Part shown: piece after piece, positions 1-5,932 of the stretch
How the letters are laid out: each line of letters begins with the position of its first letter
How positions within the stretch are numbered: position 1 is the first letter of the stretch
Source: DATKMG01 sp035541995
Lineage (GTDB): Bacteria; Acidobacteriota; Terriglobia; Versatilivoradales; Versatilivoraceae
Reading direction: 5' to 3'
NCBI GenBank assembly: GCA_035541995.1
Contig: DATKMG010000257.1
Coordinates: 1-8,291, forward strand
DNA: 8,291 bases
The notes under the pieces: model-generated
Databases searched by the model: none
Told to the model about the DNA's origin: nothing
Seen by the model: only the letters and a program-made list of their open reading frames with translations
Program-made: the position numbers and the translations under genes

Positions 1-1
1 C

Positions 2-160
2 CAGAGTACTCGCGAGGAACGTGGCCGACTTGAGAAGGGGTTGGATTTTTCTCGAGGGTGCCTTGATCTTTATGACGATGCAGTCAGATCTATTTCTTTG
101 AGTGAATATCTTTCCAACGTTCATTTGATGGAGGCTAGCAATGGTGATTTGGCGACCTGA
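2..160 (+). CDS. Possible C-terminal end of an unidentified upstream gene (partial)
   Basis: One frame (beginning at base 2) stays open from the left edge to a TGA at 158-160, giving about 52 residues of ordinary, mostly hydrophilic composition rich in Glu, Asp, Arg and Ser. It would overlap the start of the SBP56 gene by 20 bases, compatible with a tightly packed operon. I do not recognise the family. A competing frame from base 3 is also open to a TGA at 99-101, so the assignment is weak. No promoter stands out in these 140 bases. If the downstream gene is co-transcribed, this tail would be its upstream partner. The stretch may equally be non-coding. Confidence 0.27.
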   Translation, partial: QSTREERGRLEKGLDFSRGCLDLYDDAVRSISLSEYLSNVHLMEASNGDLAT

Positions 161-1535
161 TCCAACTTTTTATCCATCCCCTAAAATGGCTGTTCAAGCC
201 CCGCCAGAGCAACTCGCGTTTGTGACGTTGCTGAATCCTGATGGCCACAGTTGTCCGGATGCTTTGGCTGTCGTAGACGTTCAACCGAGTTCTTCCAGCT
301 ATTGCCAGGTCGTAGGCCGCGTGGACATGCCCAACCCCGGTGATGAACTCCATCACTTTGGCTGGAACGCCTGCAGTTCTTGTCTCTGTCCCTATGCCCC
401 TCATCCGCATGTGGAACGTCGTTACTTGATCGTCCCAGGGCTTCGTTCATCGAGAATTCACATCATTGACACCAAGCCCGATCCGCGGCGGCCCCACATT
501 GTGAAGGTCATTGAACCGGAGACTCTGGCCAAACGTTCAGGATATTCGCGGCCTCACACCATCCACTGTGGTCCTGACGGCATTTATGGGAATGCCCTCG
601 GATCATCCAATGGAGACGGTCCAGGAGGGGTCTTTATTATGGACCATGAGAGTTTTGATGTGCTCGGACCCTGGGAGATCGATCGCGGTTCTCAATACCT
701 GGCTTATGATTTTTGGTGGCACCTGGGTTACGACACCATGATTACCAGTGAGTGGGGCACTCCAAATATGGTGGAAGACGGCCTAAATCCGGACATTCTG
801 CTCAAAGGTGGTTATGGGCACAAACTCCACATCTGGGATCTTCGCCGCCGTCGCCACACGCAGGAGTTGGATTTAGGATCCGAGTGTCAGATGGCTCTTG
901 AACTCCGACCCGCCCACAATCCCTCCCGATCTTATGGCTTTCTTGGGGTGGTAGTCTCGCTGAAAGACCTCTCCTCTTCGATCTGGGTATGGCACCGTGA
1001 CAACGGAGCCTGGGGAGTTCGCAAGGTCATTGATATCGCGGCGGAACCGGCCAAACCCGACGATCTGCCACCACTCCTGAAGGGGTTCAAGGCCGTACCA
1101 CCATTGGTGACGGATATCAACCTTTCACTGGATGATCGCTTCTTGTTTGTATCCTGCTGGGGTACCGGGGAACTGCGTCGATATGACGTCACCGAGCCGT
1201 TTAATCCCAAACCTGCTGGATCAATCCGAATTGGGGGTATTACAGGACATGTTGCTCATCCCAAGTCCCCCCAGACGCCTCTAAATGGAGGGCCCCAGAT
1301 GGTTGAGCTTAGCAGGGACGGACGGCGAGTCTATGTCACCAATTCGCTCTATGCTTCCTGGGACAAACAGTTCTATCCAGAGGGCATTCGTGGCTGGATG
1401 GTCAAGGCAGACGCAAACCCGCAGGATGGATTTGCGTTGGACCCGAATTTCTTCCTGGAATTTGCAGACTTCCGCTCCCATCAGGTCCACTTGGAGGGAG
1501 GGGATGCCTCCTCGGATTCTTATTGCTATTCATGA
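141..1535 (+). CDS. Selenium-binding protein SBP56/SELENBP1 family, probable methanethiol oxidase
   Basis: This 464-residue protein matches the SBP56/SELENBP1 family from end to end, close to the human length of about 472. Characterised members oxidise methanethiol to formaldehyde, hydrogen sulfide and hydrogen peroxide, and bacterial MtoX is copper-dependent. Visible landmarks are HHFGWNACSSC at residues 71-81 with the conserved CSSC (78-81), RPHTIHC at 137-143, AYDFWWHLGYDTMITSEWG around 188-206, LSLDDRFLFVS at 328-338, GGPQMVELS at 383-391, SLYASWDKQFYPEG at 402-415, and the terminal HQVHLEGGDASSDS. The start is supported by GGAGG at 130-134, six bases before ATG. No signal peptide is visible, so a cytoplasmic location is likely, unlike the periplasmic MtoX of Hyphomicrobium. 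The gene overlaps the next one by four bases (ATGA). The family is certain; the substrate is inferred. Confidence 0.93.
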   Translation: MVIWRPDPTFYPSPKMAVQAPPEQLAFVTLLNPDGHSCPDALAVVDVQPSSSSYCQVVGRVDMPNPGDELHHFGWNACSSCLCPYAPHPHVERRYLIVPGLRSSRIHIIDTKPDPRRPHIVKVIEPETLAKRSGYSRPHTIHCGPDGIYGNALGSSNGDGPGGVFIMDHESFDVLGPWEIDRGSQYLAYDFWWHLGYDTMITSEWGTPNMVEDGLNPDILLKGGYGHKLHIWDLRRRRHTQELDLGSECQMALELRPAHNPSRSYGFLGVVVSLKDLSSSIWVWHRDNGAWGVRKVIDIAAEPAKPDDLPPLLKGFKAVPPLVTDINLSLDDRFLFVSCWGTGELRRYDVTEPFNPKPAGSIRIGGITGHVAHPKSPQTPLNGGPQMVELSRDGRRVYVTNSLYASWDKQFYPEGIRGWMVKADANPQDGFALDPNFFLEFADFRSHQVHLEGGDASSDSYCYS

Positions 1536-2191
1536 GCCACGGCGAATCCTGGGGTTGGGTAACCTTGTTTCTTCTGGGCGTCTACCACGGGATCAATCCG
1601 GGCATGGGATGGCTTTTCGCAGTCGCCCTGGGAATGCAGGAGGAGAGTCGAAGAGCCGTGTGGCGTTCGTTGCTCCCTATTGCCACAGGCCACGCATTTG
1701 CGATCGCCCTGGTGGCATTGTTCGGCGGGCTGCTCCAGGTTGTTCTTCCTTTGGATTCCCTCAAGATTCTGGTGGCTTCAGTTCTCATAGCGCTTGGCCT
1801 CTATCGCCTGTTTCGCAACCGCCATCCCCGTTGGGGAGGGATGAGAGTCGGCTTTCGAGATCTGACGATCTGGTCCTTCCTGATGGCTTCGGCTCACGGC
1901 GCCGGCTTAATGATATTGCCGGTGCTTTTGAAGATCTCAGAAGTGAATTCTCAACCTTTGGACTTGCCTTCCGGGCAACATCATCATCACGGAGTAGTTG
2001 TTGGAGGCTTATCGACCGGGTTGTTGGCGACTGCAGTTCACACCTTCGGATACCTGCTGATTACTGCCATGCTGGCCCTCTTGGTGTATGAAAAATTCGG
2101 TTTGTCTTTACTACGAAGGGCTTGGGTCAACCTGGATCTTGTCTGGGCAGTAGCTTTGATGGCAACTGGCTGCTTTACCTTTTTTGTCTGA
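1532..2191 (+). CDS. Polytopic membrane protein with intramembrane histidines, possible metal transporter
   Basis: This is a hydrophobic protein of 219 residues with about six predicted membrane segments, near residues 9-34, 47-72, 77-93, 111-133, 160-187 and 200-218. Single histidines sit inside or at the ends of four of them: YHGINPG (H19), GHAF (H54), SAHGAG (H122) and VHTFGY (H170). A HHHH cluster (150-153) lies in the loop before segment five. This pattern resembles nickel/cobalt or other transition-metal permeases, but the HX4DH motif of NiCoT transporters is absent, so no family is claimed. The ATG at 1532 overlaps the stop of the SBP56 gene as ATGA. A TTG at 1523 in the same frame is a weaker alternative. 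The tight coupling suggests a shared job, perhaps supplying or removing the metal that the oxidase needs; this is inference. Confidence 0.8.
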   Translation: MSHGESWGWVTLFLLGVYHGINPGMGWLFAVALGMQEESRRAVWRSLLPIATGHAFAIALVALFGGLLQVVLPLDSLKILVASVLIALGLYRLFRNRHPRWGGMRVGFRDLTIWSFLMASAHGAGLMILPVLLKISEVNSQPLDLPSGQHHHHGVVVGGLSTGLLATAVHTFGYLLITAMLALLVYEKFGLSLLRRAWVNLDLVWAVALMATGCFTFFV

Positions 2192-2234
2192 TCTCAGGTG
2201 AGATTCCACAAGACAAGATAGGCAGGATTATAAG

Positions 2235-2253
2235 ATCCCTCTTGCCCAGGGAT
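2235..2253 (+). terminator. Weak hairpin after the SBP56 unit
   Basis: ATCCCT (2235-2240) and AGGGAT (2248-2253) pair perfectly around a 7-base loop. No run of T follows, so this is only a weak candidate for ending transcription of the SBP56 and membrane-protein genes. A Rho-dependent end or read-through is equally possible. Confidence 0.2.
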
Positions 2254-2273
2254 GGCTACCCAAAGAATCGTCC

Positions 2274-2314
2274 TTGACATTCCTGGATTGCGTGTTAGCA
2301 TAATTACTTATACT
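2274..2314 (+). promoter_or_regulatory. Candidate sigma70-type promoter for the cysH operon
   Basis: A perfect -35 box TTGACA lies at 2274-2279. A -10-like TAGCAT at 2296-2301 follows with a 16-base spacer, and CATAAT at 2299-2304 would give 19. TATACT at 2309-2314 is a better -10 sequence but only pairs with a poor -35 (TTGCGT at 2288-2293, 15 bases). The local AT richness fits a promoter. Transcription from here would give a leader of roughly 220-235 bases before cysH, covering the structured element at 2398-2501. Confidence 0.45.
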
Positions 2315-2333
2315 TGATTATGTAGATCAAGTA
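2311..2333. promoter_or_regulatory. Perfect 8-bp inverted repeat, candidate operator
   Basis: TACTTGAT (2311-2318) and ATCAAGTA (2326-2333) form a perfect dyad around the 7-base spacer TATGTAG. It lies on or immediately downstream of the candidate -10 boxes, where a bound repressor would block initiation. The half-site TTGAT/ATCAA resembles the FNR/CRP class, but the spacer is 7 rather than 4, so a different dimeric regulator is more likely. The position suggests control of the cys operon. The regulator is unknown. Confidence 0.45.
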
Positions 2334-2397
2334 AATGCATATTTCTTTTCCCTGCGCAGTTATGGCTAGGAAGTATACGTGATGCACCCCGGTCATT

Positions 2398-2501
2398 CCA
2401 GCTAACAACTTGGTTATTGGGCTGTTGAAGCTGCTTAGGAGCCAGAGACCCTCAGGTCTCACTTTTCAGCAGATGGTGTCCTGAGTGAGGTCGGGCTCCT
2501 A
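2398..2501 (+). promoter_or_regulatory. Structured 5' leader of cysH with candidate pseudoknot (riboswitch-like)
   Basis: Several pairings are visible. A hairpin joins CCA/TAAC (2398-2406) with GTTA/TGG (2413-2420). A long stem is closed by TAGGAGCC (2436-2443) with GGCTCCTA (2494-2501). It continues as GACC (2447-2450) with GGTC (2489-2492), then CTCAGG (2451-2456) with CCTGAG (2480-2485) across a TGA bulge. CAC/GTG (2460-2462 and 2476-2478) may extend it. The apical loop TTCAGCAG (2465-2472) can pair with CTGTTGAA (2422-2429) just 5' of the stem, eight pairs with one G-U, forming a pseudoknot. An alternative hairpin GAGACC/GGTCTC (2445-2460) excludes the CTCAGG pairing. The element ends 39 bases before cysH. 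It does not match the SAM-I, SAM-II, T-box or cobalamin cores that I know. The ligand, if any, is unknown. Confidence 0.5.
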
Positions 2502-2523
2502 GAGTAACGGATTGGATGCAACG

Positions 2524-2544
2524 ATGACAAGAAAACTCAAATGA
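2524..2544 (+). CDS. Possible 6-codon leader peptide overlapping the cysH start
   Basis: ATG at 2524 opens a six-codon frame (MTRKLK) whose TGA at 2542-2544 overlaps the cysH ATG as ATGA. Both starts begin with the same eight bases, ATGACAAG, so the pair may be a small duplication. No strong ribosome binding site precedes either start; GGAT at 2514-2517 is the nearest purine-rich stretch. If translated, it would couple cysH translation to the leader. Chance is a fair alternative. Confidence 0.2.
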   Translation: MTRKLK

Positions 2545-3311
2545 CAAGGGAAAAAGAGATAGACATCTGGCAGTCGAGCTTGGAGGGGCGTTCACCGGAG
2601 GAAATCCTGCTTTGGGCCTGGCAGAGTTTCCAGCCCAGGATCGCATTCGCCTCTTCTCTGGGCTTGGAGGATCAGGTGTTGACTGACATGATTGCCCGTT
2701 CGATCCCGAAACTGCCGATTTTCACGCTAGACACAGGGAGGCTTTTCCAAGAGAGCTATGACTTGCTGGAGCGAACAGAATCCCATTATGGATTGAAGAT
2801 CCGCGTCTGCCAGCCCCTAGGACCCGAAGTGGAGGAAATGGTGAACCAGCATGGAGTCAATCTATTCCGGCAGAGTGTCGAACTGCGAAAGCACTGCTGC
2901 TTCATTCGGAAGGTTCAGCCGTTGACGAGGGCTCTCTCAGGGCTTGAAGCCTGGATTTGTGGTTTACGACGGGGGCAGGCGGATAGCCGAAGCGGGCTGC
3001 AATTTGTGGAATGGGATGAATCGAATAGGTTAATCAAGATCAGTCCTCTTGCAGATTGGAATGATACCGACGTCAAGAGTTACGTTGGTTCTCGGAACGT
3101 GCCTTACAATCCGCTCCATGACCAGGGTTTCCCTTCCATCGGATGTGCTTGCTGCACCCGTGCAGTTCAAAAGGGAGAAGACATTCGAGCGGGACGATGG
3201 TGGTGGGAAAGCTCTGAGCATAAAGAGTGCGGTTTGCATTGGAAAGAAGGCAGGTTAGTGGCTGCTGCCCCCGCATCTGGAATCCCTGCGGAAGGAGAGA
3301 CGTCTTCATGA
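2541..3311 (+). CDS. cysH: Adenylylsulfate (APS) reductase, CysH family
   Basis: This 256-residue enzyme reduces APS to sulfite and AMP, using thioredoxin or a similar thiol donor in the cytoplasm. The nucleotide-binding SSLGLEDQVL is at residues 38-47 and the LDTGR motif at 63-67. The four [4Fe-4S] ligands of the APS-specific type are present: CC at 119-120 (KHCCFIRKVQPL) and C202/C205 in GCACCT. GLRRGQ is at 141-146, and the catalytic cysteine lies in KECGLH (C230). The iron-sulfur cysteines separate it from the E. coli-type PAPS reductase, which lacks them. ATG 2541 is the only ATG after an in-frame TAA at 2505-2507 that keeps the whole domain. No clear Shine-Dalgarno precedes it, which points to control in the leader. 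It overlaps the next gene by four bases (ATGA). Confidence 0.94.
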   Translation: MTREKEIDIWQSSLEGRSPEEILLWAWQSFQPRIAFASSLGLEDQVLTDMIARSIPKLPIFTLDTGRLFQESYDLLERTESHYGLKIRVCQPLGPEVEEMVNQHGVNLFRQSVELRKHCCFIRKVQPLTRALSGLEAWICGLRRGQADSRSGLQFVEWDESNRLIKISPLADWNDTDVKSYVGSRNVPYNPLHDQGFPSIGCACCTRAVQKGEDIRAGRWWWESSEHKECGLHWKEGRLVAAAPASGIPAEGETSS

Positions 3312-5026
3312 ACAAGAACCAGGAGAAGTCAAAAGTCGAACTGATTAAAGAAAACAGCTGCGGCTTACGGGGATCCATCGCGGAAGAGCTAAGCCAGGAA
3401 GGACCGACCTTCTCAGCCCAAAACACGGCACTGTTGAAGTTTCACGGAATCTACCAACAGGAGGATCGGGACCAGCGAAAAGAACGGTCGAGACTGAGAA
3501 TGGATAAAGCTCACCAGTTCATGGTCCGGATCAAGAACCCGGGCGGAGGAAAGTTCTCACCGGAGCAATGGCTGGCTCTTGACCGTGCAGCAGACCTTTA
3601 TGGCAACAACAGTCTCCGGTTGACTTCGCGGCAGGACGTTCAATTCCATGGAGTTGGAAAGAGGAACCTGCGCCAGTTGATCCGGCTTTTAGATTCCCAA
3701 CTCATCTCGACCTACGGTGCCTGCGGGGACGGTGTCCGCAATACCCTTGCCTGTCCGGTCAGCTCCATCCGCGAGGATTCCTGCTTTGATGGCCAAGTCT
3801 GGGCCAGGCAAATTGCACAGCGGTTTGCGTTCCGGTCGACGGCCTATTACGAAATCTGGATGGATGGAGAATCTCTTACACCAGTCACTGAAGAACCGCT
3901 TTACGGAAAAGTTTACCTTCCCCGGAAACTGAAAATTGCCATCGCCGATCCCCGCGATAACTGCGTGGACGTCTACACCAACGACATAGGAATTATCCCG
4001 GCTTTTCGGGAGTTGCAACTGATCGGTTTCCATATCCTCGTGGGGGGCGGACTGGGCAGCACCCACGCCAAGAAGGAAACCTATCCCCGGCTTGCCACCC
4101 ACCTTTGTCTGGTGTCGGCGGCGGAGATGGTCGATGTGGTGGAAGCCATCGTCGCGACCGAGCGCGACTTGGGAGACCGGCAGAACCGGAAGCACGCCCG
4201 TTTGAAGTACCTGGTAGATGAAATGGGCATAATGGATTTCCGCAGGGAAGTTGAAGCACGATTGGAAAGACAACTCTTAGAGCCTCGACCGATGGTCCTA
4301 AGCCACGGCGAGACCCATCTGGGCTGGCATCGGCAGAACAATTCGGAATTGCACTATGTGGGGCTTTTCGTCGAAAACGGACGGGTGAGGGACTGCAACG
4401 GAACCGGATTCAAGTCTGGCCTGCGTGAGATTGCCGGACGATTCCACCCCAATATTCTGTTGACCCCCCGTCAGGATCTGGTCCTTTGTGATATTGCCGG
4501 CACCACTGTCCAGGAAATTCAGTCAGTACTGCGCCATTTCGGGATTGTACCTGAACAGGAATACTCCCCGCTTCGCATACGCAGTATGGCCTGTCCGGCT
4601 CTGCCCACCTGCGGGCTGGCCATCTCGGAAGCGGAGAGGCGACTGCCTGGATTGGTGACCGAATTGGAAAGGCGAGGGTTCGGTAATGAAGCAGTCGTGA
4701 TGCGAATGGCGGGGTGCCCTAATTCCTGTTCCCGCCCCCCAGTGGCCGAAATCGGACTGATTGGTAAGAGTGTCAACGGCTATCACGTTTATGTAGGCGG
4801 AAGTGCTTGCGGAACTCGTTTGGCCCAGCTCTACCAGGAGGACGTACCATCGGAACAGCTAGCGGACCTTATCGCTGAGCTCTTCACAAATTACCGGAAA
4901 CATCGCATGGCTGAAGAGGCTTTCGGAGACTGGGCGTGCCGCATTGGAATCCCGCAACTCTGTCAGCTTTGTTGTCGTCCACTAACGATTTCCTTAGCCA
5001 ACCGAATTCTCGAAACAGCCAGGTAA
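3308..5026 (+). CDS. cysI: Assimilatory sulfite reductase, siroheme/[4Fe-4S] hemoprotein (CysI/Sir type)
   Basis: This 572-residue protein catalyses the six-electron reduction of sulfite to sulfide and has the usual length of CysI. SLRLTSRQDVQFHGV (102-116) and GACGDGVRNTLACP (137-150) supply substrate-binding arginines, and RKLK (206-209) supplies the paired lysines. VGGGLGSTH is at 245-253 and RKHARLKYLVD at 294-304. The cluster and siroheme ligands are C429 and C435 (CPALPTC) and C470 and C474 (CPNSC). It could formally be a nitrite reductase, but its neighbours make sulfite the substrate. The electron donor is unknown: no CysJ is present in the window, so ferredoxin is possible. The frame is open upstream to 3227, but ATG 3308 is preferred because AAGGAG at 3292-3297 precedes it and it forms an ATGA overlap with the cysH stop. 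Confidence 0.94.
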   Translation: MNKNQEKSKVELIKENSCGLRGSIAEELSQEGPTFSAQNTALLKFHGIYQQEDRDQRKERSRLRMDKAHQFMVRIKNPGGGKFSPEQWLALDRAADLYGNNSLRLTSRQDVQFHGVGKRNLRQLIRLLDSQLISTYGACGDGVRNTLACPVSSIREDSCFDGQVWARQIAQRFAFRSTAYYEIWMDGESLTPVTEEPLYGKVYLPRKLKIAIADPRDNCVDVYTNDIGIIPAFRELQLIGFHILVGGGLGSTHAKKETYPRLATHLCLVSAAEMVDVVEAIVATERDLGDRQNRKHARLKYLVDEMGIMDFRREVEARLERQLLEPRPMVLSHGETHLGWHRQNNSELHYVGLFVENGRVRDCNGTGFKSGLREIAGRFHPNILLTPRQDLVLCDIAGTTVQEIQSVLRHFGIVPEQEYSPLRIRSMACPALPTCGLAISEAERRLPGLVTELERRGFGNEAVVMRMAGCPNSCSRPPVAEIGLIGKSVNGYHVYVGGSACGTRLAQLYQEDVPSEQLADLIAELFTNYRKHRMAEEAFGDWACRIGIPQLCQLCCRPLTISLANRILETAR

Positions 5027-5028
5027 TT

Positions 5029-5613
5029 ATGCGCTATTTCCCCATTTTCTTAGACATTCAAGGTCGGCACTGCATGGTGATCGGTCAGGGACGTATCGCT
5101 GACGAAAAAGAAGCTATCCTTCGGCGGGCAGGAGCAACGGTTAGCCGCTTCTCTACTTTCAGAGCTGACGAAGCTCGGGAGGCGTACTTGATTGTGGCAA
5201 TCTGCGACAGCCTGGAGGAAGGGGGGACGATCCGTCGATTTGCCGAGCAACACCGAATTTTGGTCAATGTGGTCGACCAGACCGCGAATTGCAACTTCAT
5301 TGCACCGGCAATTGTGGAGCGAGGCGACTTGACGATTGCTGTTTCCACCTCCGGGAAGTGCCCTGCCCTGGCCCGCCGGCTCCGCCAGCAGTTGGAACTT
5401 GAAATTGGACCCGAATATGCCCCTTACCTGGAGCTGCTCGGAGAAACTCGGACTATCGTCAAAAAACAGTTGACCGAGTTCAACCAGCGAAGAGCATTCT
5501 ATCAACGCTTGCTGGATGGTGATCTTTTAGCAATCTTCAGGAACGAGGGATATCAAAGCACCCAGGCAAGAATCCTCGAAGAATTGCAGAGGTTTCTTCG
5601 AGAGGCAGCCTGA
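5029..5613 (+). CDS. Siroheme synthase, precorrin-2 dehydrogenase/ferrochelatase type (CysG N-terminal domain)
   Basis: This 194-residue protein matches the N-terminal half of CysG and the stand-alone Met8/SirC enzymes. They oxidise precorrin-2 to sirohydrochlorin with NAD and in some cases insert iron to make siroheme. It opens with MRYFPIFLDI, followed by the Rossmann segment VIGQGRIADEKEAILRRAGATV at 17-38. The catalytic aspartate is probably D83 in VNVVDQTANCNFIAPAIVERG, and the dimerisation helices begin after TSGKCPALARRLRQ (107-120). The usual GGGxVAxRK fingerprint is altered to GQGRIADEK, so nucleotide binding may differ. The methyltransferase domain of full CysG is absent. ATG 5029 lies two bases after the cysI stop; the frame opens earlier at 4936 inside cysI, but homology starts at 5029. 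It supplies the siroheme needed by CysI. Confidence 0.9.
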   Translation: MRYFPIFLDIQGRHCMVIGQGRIADEKEAILRRAGATVSRFSTFRADEAREAYLIVAICDSLEEGGTIRRFAEQHRILVNVVDQTANCNFIAPAIVERGDLTIAVSTSGKCPALARRLRQQLELEIGPEYAPYLELLGETRTIVKKQLTEFNQRRAFYQRLLDGDLLAIFRNEGYQSTQARILEELQRFLREAA

Positions 5614-5680
5614 TGGTTCTGATACTGCGGATGGGAGAACGCTTCCATGAAAATGGCCTGAATGGCCATAAGAAAATAGT

Positions 5681-5754
5681 CCAGGGCACAGCGGGCGAGA
5701 AACGGGAGCCGGCAGGCGAGGTGCCGGCGGGCACCGCCGCCCGCCATGCCCTGG
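5681..5754. repeat. Large GC-rich inverted repeat with nested hairpins
   Basis: The outer arms 5681-5697 and 5738-5754 pair as CCAGGGCA plus GCGGGCG against CGCCCGC plus TGCCCTGG, broken only by a two-base CA/CA mismatch. Inside lie GCCGGCA (5708-5714) with TGCCGGC (5722-5728), and an alternative GTGCC/GGCAC hairpin (5721-5734). The TGCCCTGGG end recurs at 5881-5889. The architecture is that of a mobile palindromic repeat of REP or MITE kind. No transposase is present. Confidence 0.7.
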
Positions 5755-5779
5755 GAATAGGATTCCGAAATAGAACTCA

Positions 5780-5826
5780 ACTCCTCGATCAGGCGCGGGC
5801 AGACTCCCCGCGCCTGATCGAGGAGT
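5780..5826. repeat. Perfect 20-bp inverted repeat with 7-base loop
   Basis: Arms 5780-5799 and 5807-5826 are perfectly complementary over 20 bases around the loop CAGACTC. The stem is GC-rich and would be very stable in RNA. No T tract follows (AAGTGTCGGGG), so it is not a standard intrinsic terminator; mRNA end protection, RNase III processing or a mobile repeat are the alternatives. Such perfect pairing implies recent origin or active maintenance. Confidence 0.85.
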
Positions 5827-5847
5827 AAGTGTCGGGGTTTACGGTGA

Positions 5848-5889
5848 CCCAGGGCGTCGCTCGCAAGAAATCGCTCGCTTTGCCCTGGG
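5848..5889. repeat. Inverted repeat CCCAGGGC/GCCCTGGG with internal direct repeat
   Basis: CCCAGGGC (5848-5855) pairs with GCCCTGGG (5882-5889). The interior holds a direct repeat TCGCTCGC at 5857-5864 and 5871-5878, separated by AAGAAA. The CCAGGGC core is shared with the arms of the repeat at 5681-5754, so the two are probably copies or ends of one element. I recall similar palindromes scattered between genes in Planctomycetes and Verrucomicrobia, but cannot verify this here. Confidence 0.7.
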
Positions 5890-5901
5890 CTACTCTCCTT
5901 C

Positions 5902-5919
5902 GCCCACTCCGTGGGCTTT
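5902..5919 (+). terminator. Short GC hairpin plus TTT just upstream of cysD
   Basis: GCCCAC (5902-5907) and GTGGGC (5911-5916) form a 6-bp stem with a 3-base loop, followed by only three T. It ends one base before the GAGG ribosome binding site of cysD (5920-5923). It is terminator-like but weak. It could equally be the last unit of the repeat block and modulate cysD translation. Confidence 0.35.
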
Positions 5920-5932
5920 GAGGAAAATGCTA

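Larger units (their letters stand above)
2192..2540 (+). other. Intergenic region with promoter, operator-like repeat and structured leader
   Basis: No credible gene lies here. Two small inverted repeats follow the membrane-protein gene: ATCTCA/TGAGAT at 2191-2204 with a 2-base loop, and ATCCCT/AGGGAT at 2235-2253 with a 7-base loop. Neither has a T tract, so neither is a convincing intrinsic terminator. A sigma70-like promoter, a 23-base palindrome and a long RNA-like fold follow and are listed separately. This region separates the SBP56 unit from the cys genes and probably holds the main control of sulfate assimilation. Confidence 0.7.
5614..5932. other. Gap between cysG and cysD filled with GC-rich inverted repeats
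   Basis: No gene is supported here. A 71-residue frame begins at the TGATG after the cysG stop but runs straight through the repeats and looks like no protein I know. The stretch instead contains at least four inverted repeats between 5681 and 5916, listed separately, with base composition unlike the flanking genes. It splits the otherwise tight cys cluster into cysH-cysI-cysG and cysD-cysN. It could act as an mRNA processing or stability element, a weak terminator, or simply be an inserted repeat. Confidence 0.75.

Noticed and set aside
1285..2091. 268-residue frame spanning the end of the SBP56 gene and most of the membrane-protein gene
   Set aside because: Out of frame with both recognised proteins, low-complexity Arg/Ser-rich translation, no family resemblance.
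2311..2333. FNR/CRP box
   Set aside because: The spacer between TTGAT and ATCAA is 7 bases, not 4, so it does not fit the class.
2398..2501. Known SAM, T-box or cobalamin riboswitch
   Set aside because: None of the conserved cores I know for these classes is present.
3227..3307. Upstream N-terminal extension of cysI
   Set aside because: It lies inside cysH, and ATG 3308 has a good ribosome site, an ATGA overlap and normal family length.
3689..4273. 194-residue frame on the minus strand inside cysI
   Set aside because: Antisense shadow of a strongly recognised gene, with no homology that I can see.
4936..5028. Upstream extension of the siroheme synthase
   Set aside because: It overlaps the cysI C-terminus in another frame; family homology begins at 5029.
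5613..5828. 71-residue frame starting at the TGATG after the cysG stop
   Set aside because: It reads through two inverted repeats and its stop lies at the end of the 20-bp stem; the sequence is explained by the repeats.
5857..5878. Direct repeat TCGCTCGC x2, as a possible CRISPR or iteron
   Set aside because: Only two 8-base copies, 6 bases apart, within a palindrome; no array.
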